DNA of 64,000 bases from JAMXLO01 sp963791495 (GTDB lineage: Bacteria > Pseudomonadota > Alphaproteobacteria > Acetobacterales > Acetobacteraceae): contig CAWBST010000017.1 in assembly GCA_963791495.1 (NCBI GenBank), positions 124,001 through 188,000 of the forward strand, in the 5' to 3' direction. The notes beneath the pieces are model-generated. The model was not told where the DNA came from. It was given only the letters and a program-made list of their open reading frames with translations, and made no database searches. Positions 28,936 through 38,184 of this stretch are shown one piece after another. The first letter of the stretch is position 1, and the number at the start of each line of letters is the position of its first letter. A program made the position numbers and the translations under genes.

Positions 28936-30722
28936 GTACGGAACAGTCCGGCGACCGCGGCCGGCGCATAGCCAGGTGCGACGCGCACATCCACCACCGC
29001 GACGGCGCCACCGGCCACCGCCTCGACCGCCTCACGGAATGTCCCCGCCAGATCGGCGCCATCGGTGACAGGACCGAAGCCCAGAGCGCCCTGCGCGCGG
29101 GCAAGCTGCGCGAGATCGACCTCGGGATCGGCAATGCGTTGGCCGATCCAGCGGTTCTCCACAGGCCGGTTTCGAATCCGCGCAACGCGCTCCTGGTGCA
29201 GTTCGTCATTGAAGAACGAGCGGTTGTTGGCGACCACCATCAGCAGCGGAATGTTGTAGTGCACCGCCGTCCACAACGCGGTGGCGCCCATCAGGAAGTC
29301 GCCGTCGCCGCACACCGAGATGGGCAGCCTGCCGCTGCCACGCAGCGCCAGCGCCACGCCAACGGAGATCCCCGGCCCGCCACCGATCCCAGCGCCACCA
29401 GTGGAGCCGAAGTAGTCGAGCGGATGCCGCAACGGCCAATGCGCGGCGCTCCAGGAGCCCGCCACGTGCAGCAGCGATGCGGGCCGCGCACCGACCGCTT
29501 GGCGCAGCGCATGCGTGATCTGGGCCCCTGTGAGTTGCTCGGACACAACCGGCGGGGCGGCGGGCGGTTGCGACGTCTCGGCTTGCGCGCCGCGGGACGG
29601 AAATTGCTGCAGCATCGCCGCAATCACGGTATCCGCGTCGGATGCAATGAACACGTCGGCGGCGGGCAACGCCTGATAATCCATGCTCCAGCCGTTATGC
29701 AGCTGATGATCGAGCGTGACAGCGATCACCTTTGCGGCCGGCGCGACTGTTCCGCACGCGACCTTCAGCGCTCCGGCGAGATCGACCCAGTCAAGGCTGA
29801 GGATGACGTCGGCAGCAGCAATGGCCTGCGTCGCCTCCTGCGCCAGGAAAGTTGACGGCGCGCCGACGTGCAACGGATGGTCGGTGGGAAACACCGAGGC
29901 GCACTTCATGTCGGTCACGACGCGTGCGCGCAGAATCTCCGCCAGGGCCACACGATCGGCCCATGCCTGCTCGCTGCGTGACCCACGACCCATCAGGATC
30001 ACGGGCTGCCTCGCCGCTCTCAGCATCGCCACCACGCGTGCGACCTGCTCCGGCGCGACAGCGGATGCGACGTCAGGCACGAACCGCGCCGTATCGATCG
30101 GCGGCAGCGGGTCGGCGAGCGGTGCCTCCTGCATGCCGGCATCGAGGTTCACATACACCGGCCCCATCGGTGCCGACCGTGCCAGCCAGTAGGCACGCAG
30201 CACCGACTCGCGCGCAGCCTCAGGCGAGGCCGGCTGATCGTCCCACTTGGTGTAGGGGCGCAGCAGCGCACCCTGGTCGCGTGCCGTGTGGATCCAGTCG
30301 ATCCAGGGGCGGCGCTTCGGCGCGTCGACCGGACCGGTCGCGCCGAGCAGCAGCACCGGCATGCGGTCGCACCAGGCGTTGAACATCGCCATCGTGGCGT
30401 GCATCAGTCCGACGTTGGAATGCACCGCGGCCGCCATCGGCCGGCCAGTCACCTTGGCATAACCGTGAGCGATCGCGACGGCGTGTTCCTCGTGCAGGCA
30501 CAGCAGCATCTGGGGCTGCACGTTGCCGAGGTAATTCACCACACTGTCGTGAAAGCCGCGATAACTGGACCCCGGGTTCAGTGCGATGAATGGAATCTCC
30601 AGCGCGCGTAGCGTGTCGGCGACGACGTCGCTGCCGAACAGCGCATTGCCTGAAGGCTGATGCAACGGCTGCTCGATCGGCGTGCCCGACCGGTCGGCGA
30701 GGTGGTTCGCGAGATCAGCCAT
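28932..30722 (-). CDS. Thiamine diphosphate-dependent enzyme (acetolactate synthase / benzoylformate decarboxylase-like)
   Basis: 596 aa ThDP enzyme with the three usual domains. The catalytic Glu is in LLCLHEEHAVAIAHGYAKVT; the central domain includes VILMGRGSRSEQAWADRV; the ThDP and metal motif is SVCGDGDFLMGATALW with VVANNRSFFNDE. Enzymes of this superfamily decarboxylate or ligate 2-keto acids, or act on oxalyl-CoA or cyclic diketones. The start MADLANHLADRSGTPIEQPL overlaps the 3' end of the oxygenase gene by 8 nt. A second, different ThDP enzyme is encoded at 36.4-38.2 kb. Confidence 0.88.
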   Translation of the reverse strand: MADLANHLADRSGTPIEQPLHQPSGNALFGSDVVADTLRALEIPFIALNPGSSYRGFHDSVVNYLGNVQPQMLLCLHEEHAVAIAHGYAKVTGRPMAAAVHSNVGLMHATMAMFNAWCDRMPVLLLGATGPVDAPKRRPWIDWIHTARDQGALLRPYTKWDDQPASPEAARESVLRAYWLARSAPMGPVYVNLDAGMQEAPLADPLPPIDTARFVPDVASAVAPEQVARVVAMLRAARQPVILMGRGSRSEQAWADRVALAEILRARVVTDMKCASVFPTDHPLHVGAPSTFLAQEATQAIAAADVILSLDWVDLAGALKVACGTVAPAAKVIAVTLDHQLHNGWSMDYQALPAADVFIASDADTVIAAMLQQFPSRGAQAETSQPPAAPPVVSEQLTGAQITHALRQAVGARPASLLHVAGSWSAAHWPLRHPLDYFGSTGGAGIGGGPGISVGVALALRGSGRLPISVCGDGDFLMGATALWTAVHYNIPLLMVVANNRSFFNDELHQERVARIRNRPVENRWIGQRIADPEVDLAQLARAQGALGFGPVTDGADLAGTFREAVEAVAGGAVAVVDVRVAPGYAPAAVAGLFRT

Positions 30723-31740
30723 TCCGAAGATCCTTGTTCCAATCTGTTGCATTGCTGTGCAGCATGAATTCGCCGACGCGCAGCGGTGGGTATTTCGGCG
30801 GATTATCCGGCCCCATGCAACTCGGGAGGCAGGCGACCTCCGCGTCGAAGTCTGGAATGGCGAAGAAGGCCACCGAATAGCGCTCGGTGCCGGAGCGGTT
30901 GATGACGCGATGCGGCGTCGAGGCGAAGCGGTCATTGGTCCACCGCGCCATCATGTCGCCGATGTTGATCACGAAGCTGCCGGGGATCGGCGGCACATCG
31001 ATCCAATCGTCGCCATGCTCGACCTGCAATCCACCGACATTGCCCTGTGCCAGGATCGTGAATGCCGTGGTATCGGAATGCGGACGCAGACCGAATTGCC
31101 GGCCCGCGGTGACCGGCGGGTGCGGCGGATAGTGGATCAGGTTGATCTGCGTCAGCGGTTTGCGGTAGGCGGCGAGGAACCATGCCTCGTCCAAACCAAG
31201 TGCGAGCGCGAATGCGCGCAGCAATGCATCGGTCAGATGCTCCATCCGGCCGTAGTAGTCGAGCAGCGTTTCTCGCCATCCCGGCAGATTGTCAGGCCAG
31301 CGGTTGAGCGCATGCACACGGTTGCCAGCGATGACATCGGGATCGTCTTCCGACAGTTCGTGCTGGTACTTGAAGCTTTCGTTGAGGTCGGGCGCGTCGG
31401 CCTTGTCGGCATAGATGCGCGAACCCAGCGGCTGATAGCCGCGGTTTGGCCCAACCGTCAGCCCGACCTTCATACGTTCTTCCAGCGGCAGAGCGAAGAA
31501 TCGTCGCGACGCGGCGAAGATCGCCTCAATAGCGGGAACCGGGACTCCGTGGCCTGTGAGGTAGAAGAACCCGGTGCCCTCGCAGGCTTCGCGGATCTGC
31601 CGTGCCACGTGCTGCTTGTCGCCGCCCGCGCCGAATGCCGCAAAATCGATCACCGGAATGCGCGATGCGGTCGGATCCACCGGCGAACTCGCAACAATGT
31701 TATGTGGCAGAGTTAATGTGGCCGCCACCACTTTGTCCAT
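30715..31740 (-). CDS. Isopenicillin N synthase-like Fe(II)/2-oxoglutarate oxygenase
   Basis: 341 aa. The non-haem oxygenase core has the iron facial triad His-x-Asp in GLRPHSDTTAFTIL and His in ASTPHRVINRSGTERYS, where the Arg-x-Ser is the usual 2-oxoglutarate-binding pair. The N-terminal DIOX_N part includes IPVIDFAAFGAGG and CEGTGFFYLTGHGVP. The ATG at 31740 has AGAAGG upstream and is preferred to the GTG at 31758. It is the first gene of a seven-gene minus-strand operon and so may carry out the first attack on its substrate. Confidence 0.88.
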   Translation of the reverse strand: MDKVVAATLTLPHNIVASSPVDPTASRIPVIDFAAFGAGGDKQHVARQIREACEGTGFFYLTGHGVPVPAIEAIFAASRRFFALPLEERMKVGLTVGPNRGYQPLGSRIYADKADAPDLNESFKYQHELSEDDPDVIAGNRVHALNRWPDNLPGWRETLLDYYGRMEHLTDALLRAFALALGLDEAWFLAAYRKPLTQINLIHYPPHPPVTAGRQFGLRPHSDTTAFTILAQGNVGGLQVEHGDDWIDVPPIPGSFVINIGDMMARWTNDRFASTPHRVINRSGTERYSVAFFAIPDFDAEVACLPSCMGPDNPPKYPPLRVGEFMLHSNATDWNKDLRNG

Positions 31741-31780
31741 ATAGCCTTCTGTCTGCACACATCGACGAAGGAATGAGCAT

Positions 31781-32332
31781 ATGCCCTTCGATGCCTTGGT
31801 CGCCGTTACACGGCAGAAAGCGCTCTCTGACGCACTCGATGATCACCGCGTTACTCCCGTACCCTGGGAAACGCTGGCGGCGCACAAGGTGGAACAGCAG
31901 CGACGATACGGCCCGAGTTTCTGGTACCGCCATCAGGCGGTGGTGTCGATCATGCTTGTGGTTGCCAGTCCCGCGGCAGGCGCCCTCGCAGCAGCGAGCG
32001 GCGGCTTCACCGCGCATTCCGGCGTTCTGGCGATCACCGGCAGCTTCGTTTGGATGTGCATGGTCGCGCTGCTCACTGGTACCGGCATGGTTCGCCTGCG
32101 TGCCGGCTCGCACTGGGAAGAGCGCGAAGTACTGACCTATGGCGATCTCCCGGAGCCGATCGCCAAGGTTGCACGGGTGCTGCAAGGCGACGTGCCGCGT
32201 GCTCGCCTGATCCTGGGAGAGCTGAAGCGGGAGGAGACCGTGCTGGATCCGTACCTACTGATCGAGCACGAAGGCGAGTGCGTCTGCCTCGGCATTTGGG
32301 AAGGCGATCGGGTGATTGCCTGCGCGGGCTAA
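31781..32332 (+). CDS. Hypothetical membrane protein
   Basis: 183 aa, not recognised. Two transmembrane helices near residues 52-72 and 80-102 (VVSIMLVVASPAAGALAAAS, ITGSFVWMCMVALLTGTGMV) separate a charged N-terminal part from a soluble C-terminal domain (LYL-type strands, PYLLIEHEGECVCLGIWEGD). It is divergent from the catabolic operon with only 40 nt between starts, so the two may share regulation. Could be a small sensor or a membrane quality-control protein; no homology claim is made. Confidence 0.7.
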   Translation: MPFDALVAVTRQKALSDALDDHRVTPVPWETLAAHKVEQQRRYGPSFWYRHQAVVSIMLVVASPAAGALAAASGGFTAHSGVLAITGSFVWMCMVALLTGTGMVRLRAGSHWEEREVLTYGDLPEPIAKVARVLQGDVPRARLILGELKREETVLDPYLLIEHEGECVCLGIWEGDRVIACAG

Positions 32333-32362
32333 GACCGCTCGTCTTTTCCGTTAACCATGCAA

Positions 32363-32387
32363 GGGAGCGTGCGAAATGCCCGCTCCC
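32363..32387. terminator. Hairpin between convergent genes
   Basis: GGGAGCG (32363-32369) and CGCTCCC (32381-32387) arms between the hypothetical membrane gene and the ferredoxin gene. Weak T content on both sides, so termination is only inferred from position. Confidence 0.4.
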
Positions 32388-32398
32388 GTTCGGCGCTT

Positions 32399-32725
32399 TC
32401 AGTGCTGTCCTTCCGGCATGCGGACCAGCAGTCCGTCGAGTACCTCCGTCATTCTGATCTGGCATGACAGCCGCGAGTCCGGTTGAGCGACCGCGGCGAA
32501 GCTCAGCATGGCGGCCTCTTGCGAGCCCGCCACCGGCGTGCCGATCTTCGGCAGCCACGCAGCATCAATATAGACGTGGCAGGTGGCGCAGGCGCACTCG
32601 CCGCCGCAGTCAGCGTCGATGCCGGGGATGTTGTTGTCCACCGCCCCGCGCATGACCGAGGTGCCGACCGGCACGTCCACCGTATGCTCCGTGCCGTCAT
32701 ACTCGACGTAGGTAACCCTCGGCAT
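32399..32725 (-). CDS. 2Fe-2S ferredoxin, adrenodoxin/putidaredoxin type
   Basis: Electron carrier of 108 aa. Cluster ligands: C-x5-C-x2-C in DADCGGECACATCHVYID and a fourth Cys in SRLSCQIRMTE, the vertebrate/bacterial adrenodoxin pattern that usually serves cytochrome P450s or other oxygenases. Start ATG has GGGGAGGA upstream. It is 18 nt behind a matching FAD reductase, forming a complete two-component electron chain. No P450 gene is visible in the window, so the oxygenase partner is elsewhere or one of the unknown genes. Confidence 0.93.
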   Translation of the reverse strand: MPRVTYVEYDGTEHTVDVPVGTSVMRGAVDNNIPGIDADCGGECACATCHVYIDAAWLPKIGTPVAGSQEAAMLSFAAVAQPDSRLSCQIRMTEVLDGLLVRMPEGQH

Positions 32726-32743
32726 ATTCCTCCCCTCGGCTGG

Positions 32744-33976
32744 TCAGGCGGCCAGTTCCCGGATGGAGCATGACACGTCTCGCAGCCTGGCCGCTACCAC
32801 CTGCCTGCGGCGCGCAATCATGATGCGCCCGGCCATGAATTCCGCTGGTGCGTTGACCGCTTCGACAGCCTGAACGGTCTCGTCTGCCGCCAGATGGAAG
32901 ATCGCGAACGATCCGGTGTGTGGGTCGCCGCGCACTACGGTTTCCGCAATGTCGAATTGGAAGCCTGCGATCTGCAGCCTCACGTCGTACTGGTCGGACC
33001 AGAACCATGGCACCTCGGGTGCCGGAAGCGGTCGGCCGCACAGATCGGCAGCAGCCTGCTTGGCCTGCTCAATCGCATTCGGCACGCTCTCAAGCCGGCC
33101 GGTCCGGTGATACAGCGGCAACGGCCGGTGGGTGCAGTCGCCGATCGCGTGGATCGCGGCGTCCGAGGTGCGTGCGGCAAGATCGACGACGATGCCGTTG
33201 GCGCAATCGAGCCCGGCCGCTCGCGCCAGCGCATCATTCGGCGCCGCGCCGATGCCGACCAGCACCGCGTCGCACGGAATTGCCTCGCCGTCCGACAGAC
33301 GCACGCCGGCGACGTGGCCGGCCGCCCCCTCGAATGCCTCCACCGCGGCATTCAGGATGATGCGCACGCCTGCATCGGCGTGACGGCGTTGGAAGAATTC
33401 GGCCAGCGGGACGGACGCCACGCGCGGCAGGACGCGTGATTCCCGCTCGATCACCACGACCTCCGAGCCGAGCGCGCGCGCGGATGCAGTAACCTCGAGG
33501 CCGATGTAGCCAGCGCCGATGATCGCGATGCGCGCGCCTGGGTACAGCACCGTCCTGAGGCGATCCGCATCGGCAAGCATACGCAGTTCAAAAATGCCGA
33601 CAAGCTCGTGCCCGGGAATGGGAAGCGCCCGCGCATGGCACCCAGTTGCCAGGATCAGATGTTCGTAAGCGATGTGCTCGCCGCTCGCGAGGTTCACCGT
33701 GCGGGCCGAGCGATCGATTGCCGTTACGCGGCAGGAGAGTCGCAGGTCGATGCGATTGGCCTGGTAGAAGCCGGCCGGCCGCAGCAGCAGGTCGGCGAAC
33801 TCGCCCTCACCCTTCAGCCACGCCTTGGAGAGTGGCGGACGCTGATATGGCGGGGTCGGTTCAGCGCCGAGCAGGGTAACCGGACCTTGCCAGCCGTACT
33901 GGCGCAATAATGCGGCGACCGACCCTCCAGCGTGGCCGGCGCCTACAATCACGACCTGCGCGGAATTGTCACCCAT
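32744..33976 (-). CDS. Ferredoxin reductase (FAD/NAD(P)-binding)
   Basis: 410 aa reductase of the putidaredoxin/rhodocoxin reductase type. The FAD fold begins VVIVGAGHAGGSVAALLRQY and the NAD fold is IGAGYIGLEVTASARALG followed by VVVIERES. IPGHELVGIFELR and IHAIGDCTHRPLPLYHR are the other family segments; the C-terminal reductase domain ends near ISCSIRELAA-like residues. It passes electrons from NADH to the ferredoxin encoded immediately downstream. Start overlaps no gene and sits at a clean ATG. Confidence 0.92.
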   Translation of the reverse strand: MGDNSAQVVIVGAGHAGGSVAALLRQYGWQGPVTLLGAEPTPPYQRPPLSKAWLKGEGEFADLLLRPAGFYQANRIDLRLSCRVTAIDRSARTVNLASGEHIAYEHLILATGCHARALPIPGHELVGIFELRMLADADRLRTVLYPGARIAIIGAGYIGLEVTASARALGSEVVVIERESRVLPRVASVPLAEFFQRRHADAGVRIILNAAVEAFEGAAGHVAGVRLSDGEAIPCDAVLVGIGAAPNDALARAAGLDCANGIVVDLAARTSDAAIHAIGDCTHRPLPLYHRTGRLESVPNAIEQAKQAAADLCGRPLPAPEVPWFWSDQYDVRLQIAGFQFDIAETVVRGDPHTGSFAIFHLAADETVQAVEAVNAPAEFMAGRIMIARRRQVVAARLRDVSCSIRELAA

Positions 33977-34286
33977 GGCGGCACCCTAGGCACCGCGTCA
34001 CAAAACGCAAAGACCCCCGCACGCACTCAGCGATGAACGGGGGTCAGATTGCGAAGTATGTGTGCTTCGCGCCCAGCGCTGATCGCCAGGCTATAACGTG
34101 GTCTTTGTGATTAGTCGCCGGTGCCACGCCGATCGGCAACTGGTAGACTGCCCGGTGGAGTCATGCTGCGATGCACCCTCCTCTCTCGTGACGGTTGCGA
34201 TCGTGCGCCTGACGGGTCGATAAAGTCAAGCGCGACGAGGGGTCGCGACCGAAAGATATCGTGCACGCCAGGAGGTTACGAAATCG
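33977..34286. other. 310-nt intergenic stretch
   Basis: No gene recognised. It holds a hairpin (GACCCCCG 34012-34019, CGGGGGTC 34038-34045) followed on the minus strand by TTTGCGTTTT, a plausible terminator for the TauD-like gene, and a GGTCGCGACC palindrome near 34240. Nothing else stands out. Confidence 0.45.
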
Positions 34287-35176
34287 TTAATCCGCCGCTT
34301 GCTCGATCGTTATCACGTCACCTGCAAGTGTCGTGCGTCGCACATCGCGCACCTCATTGCGATCGAACCGACGCGCACGATGCATGGTCGTGCGATTGTC
34401 CCACATCACCAGATCGAACGGCCGCCAAACGTGCGAATAGACGAACTCGCGCTGCGTCGCGTGTTCCGTCAGGTCGCGCAGGAACATGCGCGCCTCCGGA
34501 ATGGTCCAGCCCTCGATTTCGCCGGCATGTGACGACAGGAACAGTGACTTCCGTCGCGTCACCGGATGCGTGCGCACCAGGCGCTGACGTACCGGCTCGA
34601 AGGAGGCGATCTCCTGTTCCGTCAGATCGGTGAAGCCGATCGCGTGGCGCGAGTAGATCAGCGAATGCAGGCAGACCAGATCCTCCACCTCCGCCTTGGT
34701 GCGCGCGTCGAGCGCGTCGTAGGCGGCGCGCATGTCGGCGAATTCGGTGTTGGCGCCCCATGACGGCAGCACGCGCCCGGACAGCAGCGAGTATCTCGCC
34801 GGCACCGGACGGAACGAACTGTCCGAATGCCACAGCCGGTCGCCCAGCTTGAAGAACCAGACGCGGTCCTCGTCCGAGATGATCCTGCCGTCCTTGTCCA
34901 GGTTGGAGAAGTCGGCAATGCCCGGACCCAGCCGGCTGTCAGTCACGCTTCCTGATGTGACCGCCGGTCAGCGTAGTTCTCCAGTTCGCCGAAGTGCCGG
35001 GTGAAGGTGAGTTGCTGCTCGTCGGTGATGTCCTGATCGGGAAACACAAGGACGGCGTAGCGATCCATGCCTGCCTCGACCGCCGCAACCTCGTCCCGGC
35101 CGAGAGGTGCTCGGCAGTCGATGCCCGAGACTTCCGCCGCGAAGGCTGGATGCAGCTGGCGAAACGATACCGGCAT
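34287..35176 (-). pseudogene. TauD/TfdA-family dioxygenase, frameshifted once
   Basis: Fe(II)/2-oxoglutarate dioxygenase such as taurine or 2,4-D dioxygenase. The N-terminal part (MPVSFRQLHPAFAAEVSGID, then YAVLVFPDQDITDEQQLTF) ends in one frame after GELENYA; the rest (VTDSRLGPGIADFSNLDKDG onwards) is in another frame, consistent with one missing base near 34966-34975. Iron ligands remain visible: His-x-Asp in RLWHSDSSFRPV and the distal His in TTMHRARRFDR. Restored length is about 296 aa, normal for the family. Start ATG has GAGGA about 10 nt upstream. Cannot say whether the break is biological. Confidence 0.82.
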
Positions 35177-35262
35177 GTGTGTCGATCCTCTATTGGGCAC
35201 CCGATATTGAAGTCCTTTCGCGCCACCGCCGTCCAGGGTAATGGAAGCTCGGAGGTGCCAGC

Positions 35263-35586
35263 ATGTTCATCGCAATGAACCGCTTCCGGGTCACACCGGG
35301 TTCAGAGGCCGATTTCGAAAAAGTCTGGACGTCGCGTGACAGCCATCTGTCGGGCGTTCCCGGCTTCATGGCGTTCCACCTGCTGCGAGGACCAGCGCAC
35401 GACGATCACGTGCTCTATTCGTCGCACACGATCTGGCACAGCCGCGGCGATTTCGAGGCCTGGACCCGGTCGGAGGCGTTCCGCCGCGCGCATAGTGATG
35501 CCGGCGGCAATCGCAGTCTCTATCTCGGCCATCCCGAATTTGAAGGCTTCGACGTCATCCAGACGATCGAACCCGGCAAGAACTGA
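35263..35586 (+). CDS. Antibiotic biosynthesis monooxygenase (ABM) domain protein
   Basis: 107-aa dimeric ferredoxin-fold protein: MFIAMNRFRVTPGSEADFEK, GVPGFMAFHLLRGP and SSHTIWHSRGDFEAWTRSEA. This pattern is shared with small haem-degrading IsdG/HmoA-like monooxygenases and with quinone-forming ABM enzymes; the sequence alone does not decide between them. A strong GGAGGTG ribosome site is 4 nt upstream. It is divergent from the tauD-like gene and 14 nt ahead of the SDR gene, so it is probably co-transcribed with it. Confidence 0.82.
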   Translation: MFIAMNRFRVTPGSEADFEKVWTSRDSHLSGVPGFMAFHLLRGPAHDDHVLYSSHTIWHSRGDFEAWTRSEAFRRAHSDAGGNRSLYLGHPEFEGFDVIQTIEPGKN

Positions 35587-35600
35587 CAGGGGGGATTGCG

Positions 35601-36404
35601 ATGCGCTTCGACAGGAAGGTCTGCCTGGTCACTGGCGCCGGCTCCGGCATCGGCCGCGCCACAGCGATCGGGTTCGCGCAGCGTGGCGGCAAGGTGGTGG
35701 TATCGGATGTGAACGGCAACGCCGCCGAGCAGGTCACTGCCGAGATCACCGCATCCGGCGGCACGGCGATCGCGATCGTTGCCGACATGGTCAAGCCCGT
35801 CGACATCGAGGCGATGATTGCCGGAGCCGTGAAGACGTATGGCCGGCTGGACGTATTGCACAACAACGCGTTCGGCGTGCCCGCGTCGCTGCGCGACAAG
35901 CGGATGGCGCGCGTGGCCGACACCGACCAGGAGGTGTGGGACTACACGATCCAGGTCGGCCTTACCGCGGTGATGCAGGCCACGCGTGCCGCATTGCCGA
36001 TCATGCGGGAACAGGGCGGCGGCGCCATCGTCAACACCGCGTCGATTTCCGGATTGTTCGCCGACTACGGTATCTCGGCGTACAATGTGATGAAGGCCGG
36101 CGTGGTCAACCTGACGCGAGGCACCGCGATCGAGTACGCGCGGTGGGGCATCCGCTGCAATTGCGTCTGCCCCGGCGCGATTGACACGCCGCTGCTGCAG
36201 CGCTCGTTCAGCATCCCCGGTTTCGCCGAGCAGACGCGCGCCGCCATACCGATGGGGCGGCTTGGCCAGCCCGAGGAGATGGCCAACGTCGTGATGTTCC
36301 TGGCGTCGGACCTTGCGTCCTACGTCACCGGCGCAGCGTTCGTTGCCGATGGCGGACTGACAGCGCAGACCGGCATCCCGACGCGATTCAGGGACAGCAA
36401 CTGA
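35601..36404 (+). CDS. Short-chain dehydrogenase/reductase (SDR)
   Basis: 267 aa classical SDR. Cofactor motif CLVTGAGSGIGRATAIGFAQ, structural NNAF (for NNAG) in LDVLHNNAFGVPASL, catalytic Ser in NTASISGLFADYG and Tyr-x-x-x-Lys as YNVMKAG (with the Tyr directly before). The C-terminus has MGRLGQPEEMANVVMFLASD and ITGAAF-like VTGAAFVADGGL. Oxidises or reduces a hydroxyl group using NAD(P); the substrate is unknown. GGGGGGATT is a good ribosome site. Its 3' end is 22 nt from the convergent ThDP enzyme gene. Confidence 0.9.
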   Translation: MRFDRKVCLVTGAGSGIGRATAIGFAQRGGKVVVSDVNGNAAEQVTAEITASGGTAIAIVADMVKPVDIEAMIAGAVKTYGRLDVLHNNAFGVPASLRDKRMARVADTDQEVWDYTIQVGLTAVMQATRAALPIMREQGGGAIVNTASISGLFADYGISAYNVMKAGVVNLTRGTAIEYARWGIRCNCVCPGAIDTPLLQRSFSIPGFAEQTRAAIPMGRLGQPEEMANVVMFLASDLASYVTGAAFVADGGLTAQTGIPTRFRDSN

Positions 36405-36426
36405 ACACGCACACAGACTCGGTGGT

Positions 36427-38175
36427 TCAAGCCACCCGATCTCCCTGCTTGATCTCCACCGTGCGGTTGTCGACAGCAGGGAGCATTTGCGCGGGATCGC
36501 GGGTGACGACGACATCGATGACTGTCGGCCGGTCGCGTTCCTCCATGCCCTGGCGAAGTGCCGGAGACAGCGCCTCGGGGTCTTCGACGCGAATGCCGCC
36601 ACAGCCCATCGTGCGAGCGATCGCCGCGTAATCCATCTCTTTGAGATCGGCCGACTGGTAGCGTCCGCCCATCATCGCGTGCTGCAACGCCTTGACGTAG
36701 CCAGAGGCCGCGTTGTTGACGACGATCACGGTGAGACCGCACCCGGCGCGGCGCGCGGTCTCCAGTTCGCCAAGCATCATGTTAAATCCGCCATCGCCGC
36801 TGATCGCGACGACGGGCCGGTCGGGTGCGGCGAGTGAAGCGCCGATACCACCCGGCAGCCCATAACCGATCGAGGCGAAACCGCGATCCGGGATGAAGCT
36901 CCGTCCTGCACTCTTGGTGTCGTAGAGCAGCCCGGTCCAATGCCCGGCGAACCCGCCATCGGCAACGAGGATCGCATCCGCCGGCAACGTCTTGTTCAGC
37001 TCGCGGCAGAGGCGCGCCATATGCACTGGCCGGTCGCGCGAATTGAGCCGCGGCGCGGCATCGTCCTCCCACGCCTTCATGCGCGGCGCGAGTTCGGCGA
37101 CATAGTCGGCCCGCATCGCGCGCGCCGCCGCACCGCTGTCGGACAGCGCATCGGCGAAGTCTTCCAGACCCGCGCGCGCATCGCCCCACAGCGCTATTTC
37201 GGCAGGGACGCAGCGGCCGATTTCTTCCGCGACGATGTCGAGATGGATAACCGGAATGTGGGAAGGCGGCAGCGCGAAGCGCTTGGTCGCTATCTCGCCA
37301 AGCTTGCAGCCGACCACGATCAGGCAGTCCGATGCCTCGATCAGGTCATTGGCGATGCGTGAATAGCGGCCGAACAGACCCACCGACAGCTTGTTCGTGC
37401 AGGCGATACCTCCCTTGCCGCTCATCGTGTGCGCGACCGGAATCGACTGCGCCTCGGCGAAGCGGGTCAGCGCGCTCCAGGCTTCGGACAGGTGGATCCC
37501 ACCGCCGGTCAGCAGCAGTGGCCGTCTTGCCTTGGCGATCAGCTTCGCGGCGCGCTCGATGCCGGCACGGTCAGGACGGATGCGCCGGGCCGGCGCCTTC
37601 AGCGTCGCTTCGTCGATGACGAAATCCTCGGGCGCAAAATCGTGGGTGCCGTGCGCAACGTCCTCGGGCACATCGAGCAATACCGGCCCCGGCCGCGCGG
37701 ATGTTGCCACCGCAAATGCGCGCCGCACCAACTCCGGAATGCGGCTCGTCATCTCGACGCGGATAAGCTCTTTCACCGCAGGCCTGAGAATTTCGACCTG
37801 GCGGCATTCCTGCGTCATGTTCTTCCACGAATGCGCGCGGTTGGTATCGCCGGCGATCGCGACGATCGGGATGCCGCCATTCAGCAACTCAACGAGCCCG
37901 GTGACGAGGTTGGTCGCGCCCGGGCCGAGCGTGCCGTCGCAAATGCCAGGGCGGTTGGTGACCCTTGCATAGGCGTCCGCTGCGAATGCTCCGCAGCGCT
38001 CGTCGTTGATGAGATGGTGGTTCAACCCGACAAGGCCGACTGCGTCGTAGAACGGCAACAGCTGGAATCCGCCCATGCCGAACATCGGCCCTGCGCCGGC
38101 CAGGCGCAGCATCTCTGCGAGCGCGCGTCCGCCCGTCATCGTGCCCGACGGGCGATTTTGTAGTGTGGGGCTCAT
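36427..38175 (-). CDS. Thiamine diphosphate-binding enzyme (acetolactate synthase-like)
   Basis: 582 aa. ThDP-activating Glu in LINDERCGAFAADAYARVTN, central domain PLLLTGGGIHLSEAWSALTR, and the ThDP/Mg motif AISGDGGFNMMLGELETARR with VVNNAASGYVKAL. It belongs to the broad acetohydroxyacid synthase, pyruvate oxidase and benzoylformate decarboxylase superfamily, but does not look like a biosynthetic IlvB, and no small regulatory subunit follows. The gene 9 nt upstream encodes an internally duplicated protein of unknown family; the two are probably co-transcribed and may work together. Function undetermined. Confidence 0.87.
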   Translation of the reverse strand: MSPTLQNRPSGTMTGGRALAEMLRLAGAGPMFGMGGFQLLPFYDAVGLVGLNHHLINDERCGAFAADAYARVTNRPGICDGTLGPGATNLVTGLVELLNGGIPIVAIAGDTNRAHSWKNMTQECRQVEILRPAVKELIRVEMTSRIPELVRRAFAVATSARPGPVLLDVPEDVAHGTHDFAPEDFVIDEATLKAPARRIRPDRAGIERAAKLIAKARRPLLLTGGGIHLSEAWSALTRFAEAQSIPVAHTMSGKGGIACTNKLSVGLFGRYSRIANDLIEASDCLIVVGCKLGEIATKRFALPPSHIPVIHLDIVAEEIGRCVPAEIALWGDARAGLEDFADALSDSGAAARAMRADYVAELAPRMKAWEDDAAPRLNSRDRPVHMARLCRELNKTLPADAILVADGGFAGHWTGLLYDTKSAGRSFIPDRGFASIGYGLPGGIGASLAAPDRPVVAISGDGGFNMMLGELETARRAGCGLTVIVVNNAASGYVKALQHAMMGGRYQSADLKEMDYAAIARTMGCGGIRVEDPEALSPALRQGMEERDRPTVIDVVVTRDPAQMLPAVDNRTVEIKQGDRVA

Positions 38176-38184
38176 GTTTCCTCC

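Noticed and set aside
28234..30611. Long plus-strand frames opposite the ThDP enzyme and EthD-like gene
   Set aside because: All are antisense shadows without domain matches; the minus-strand genes overlap each other in operon fashion.
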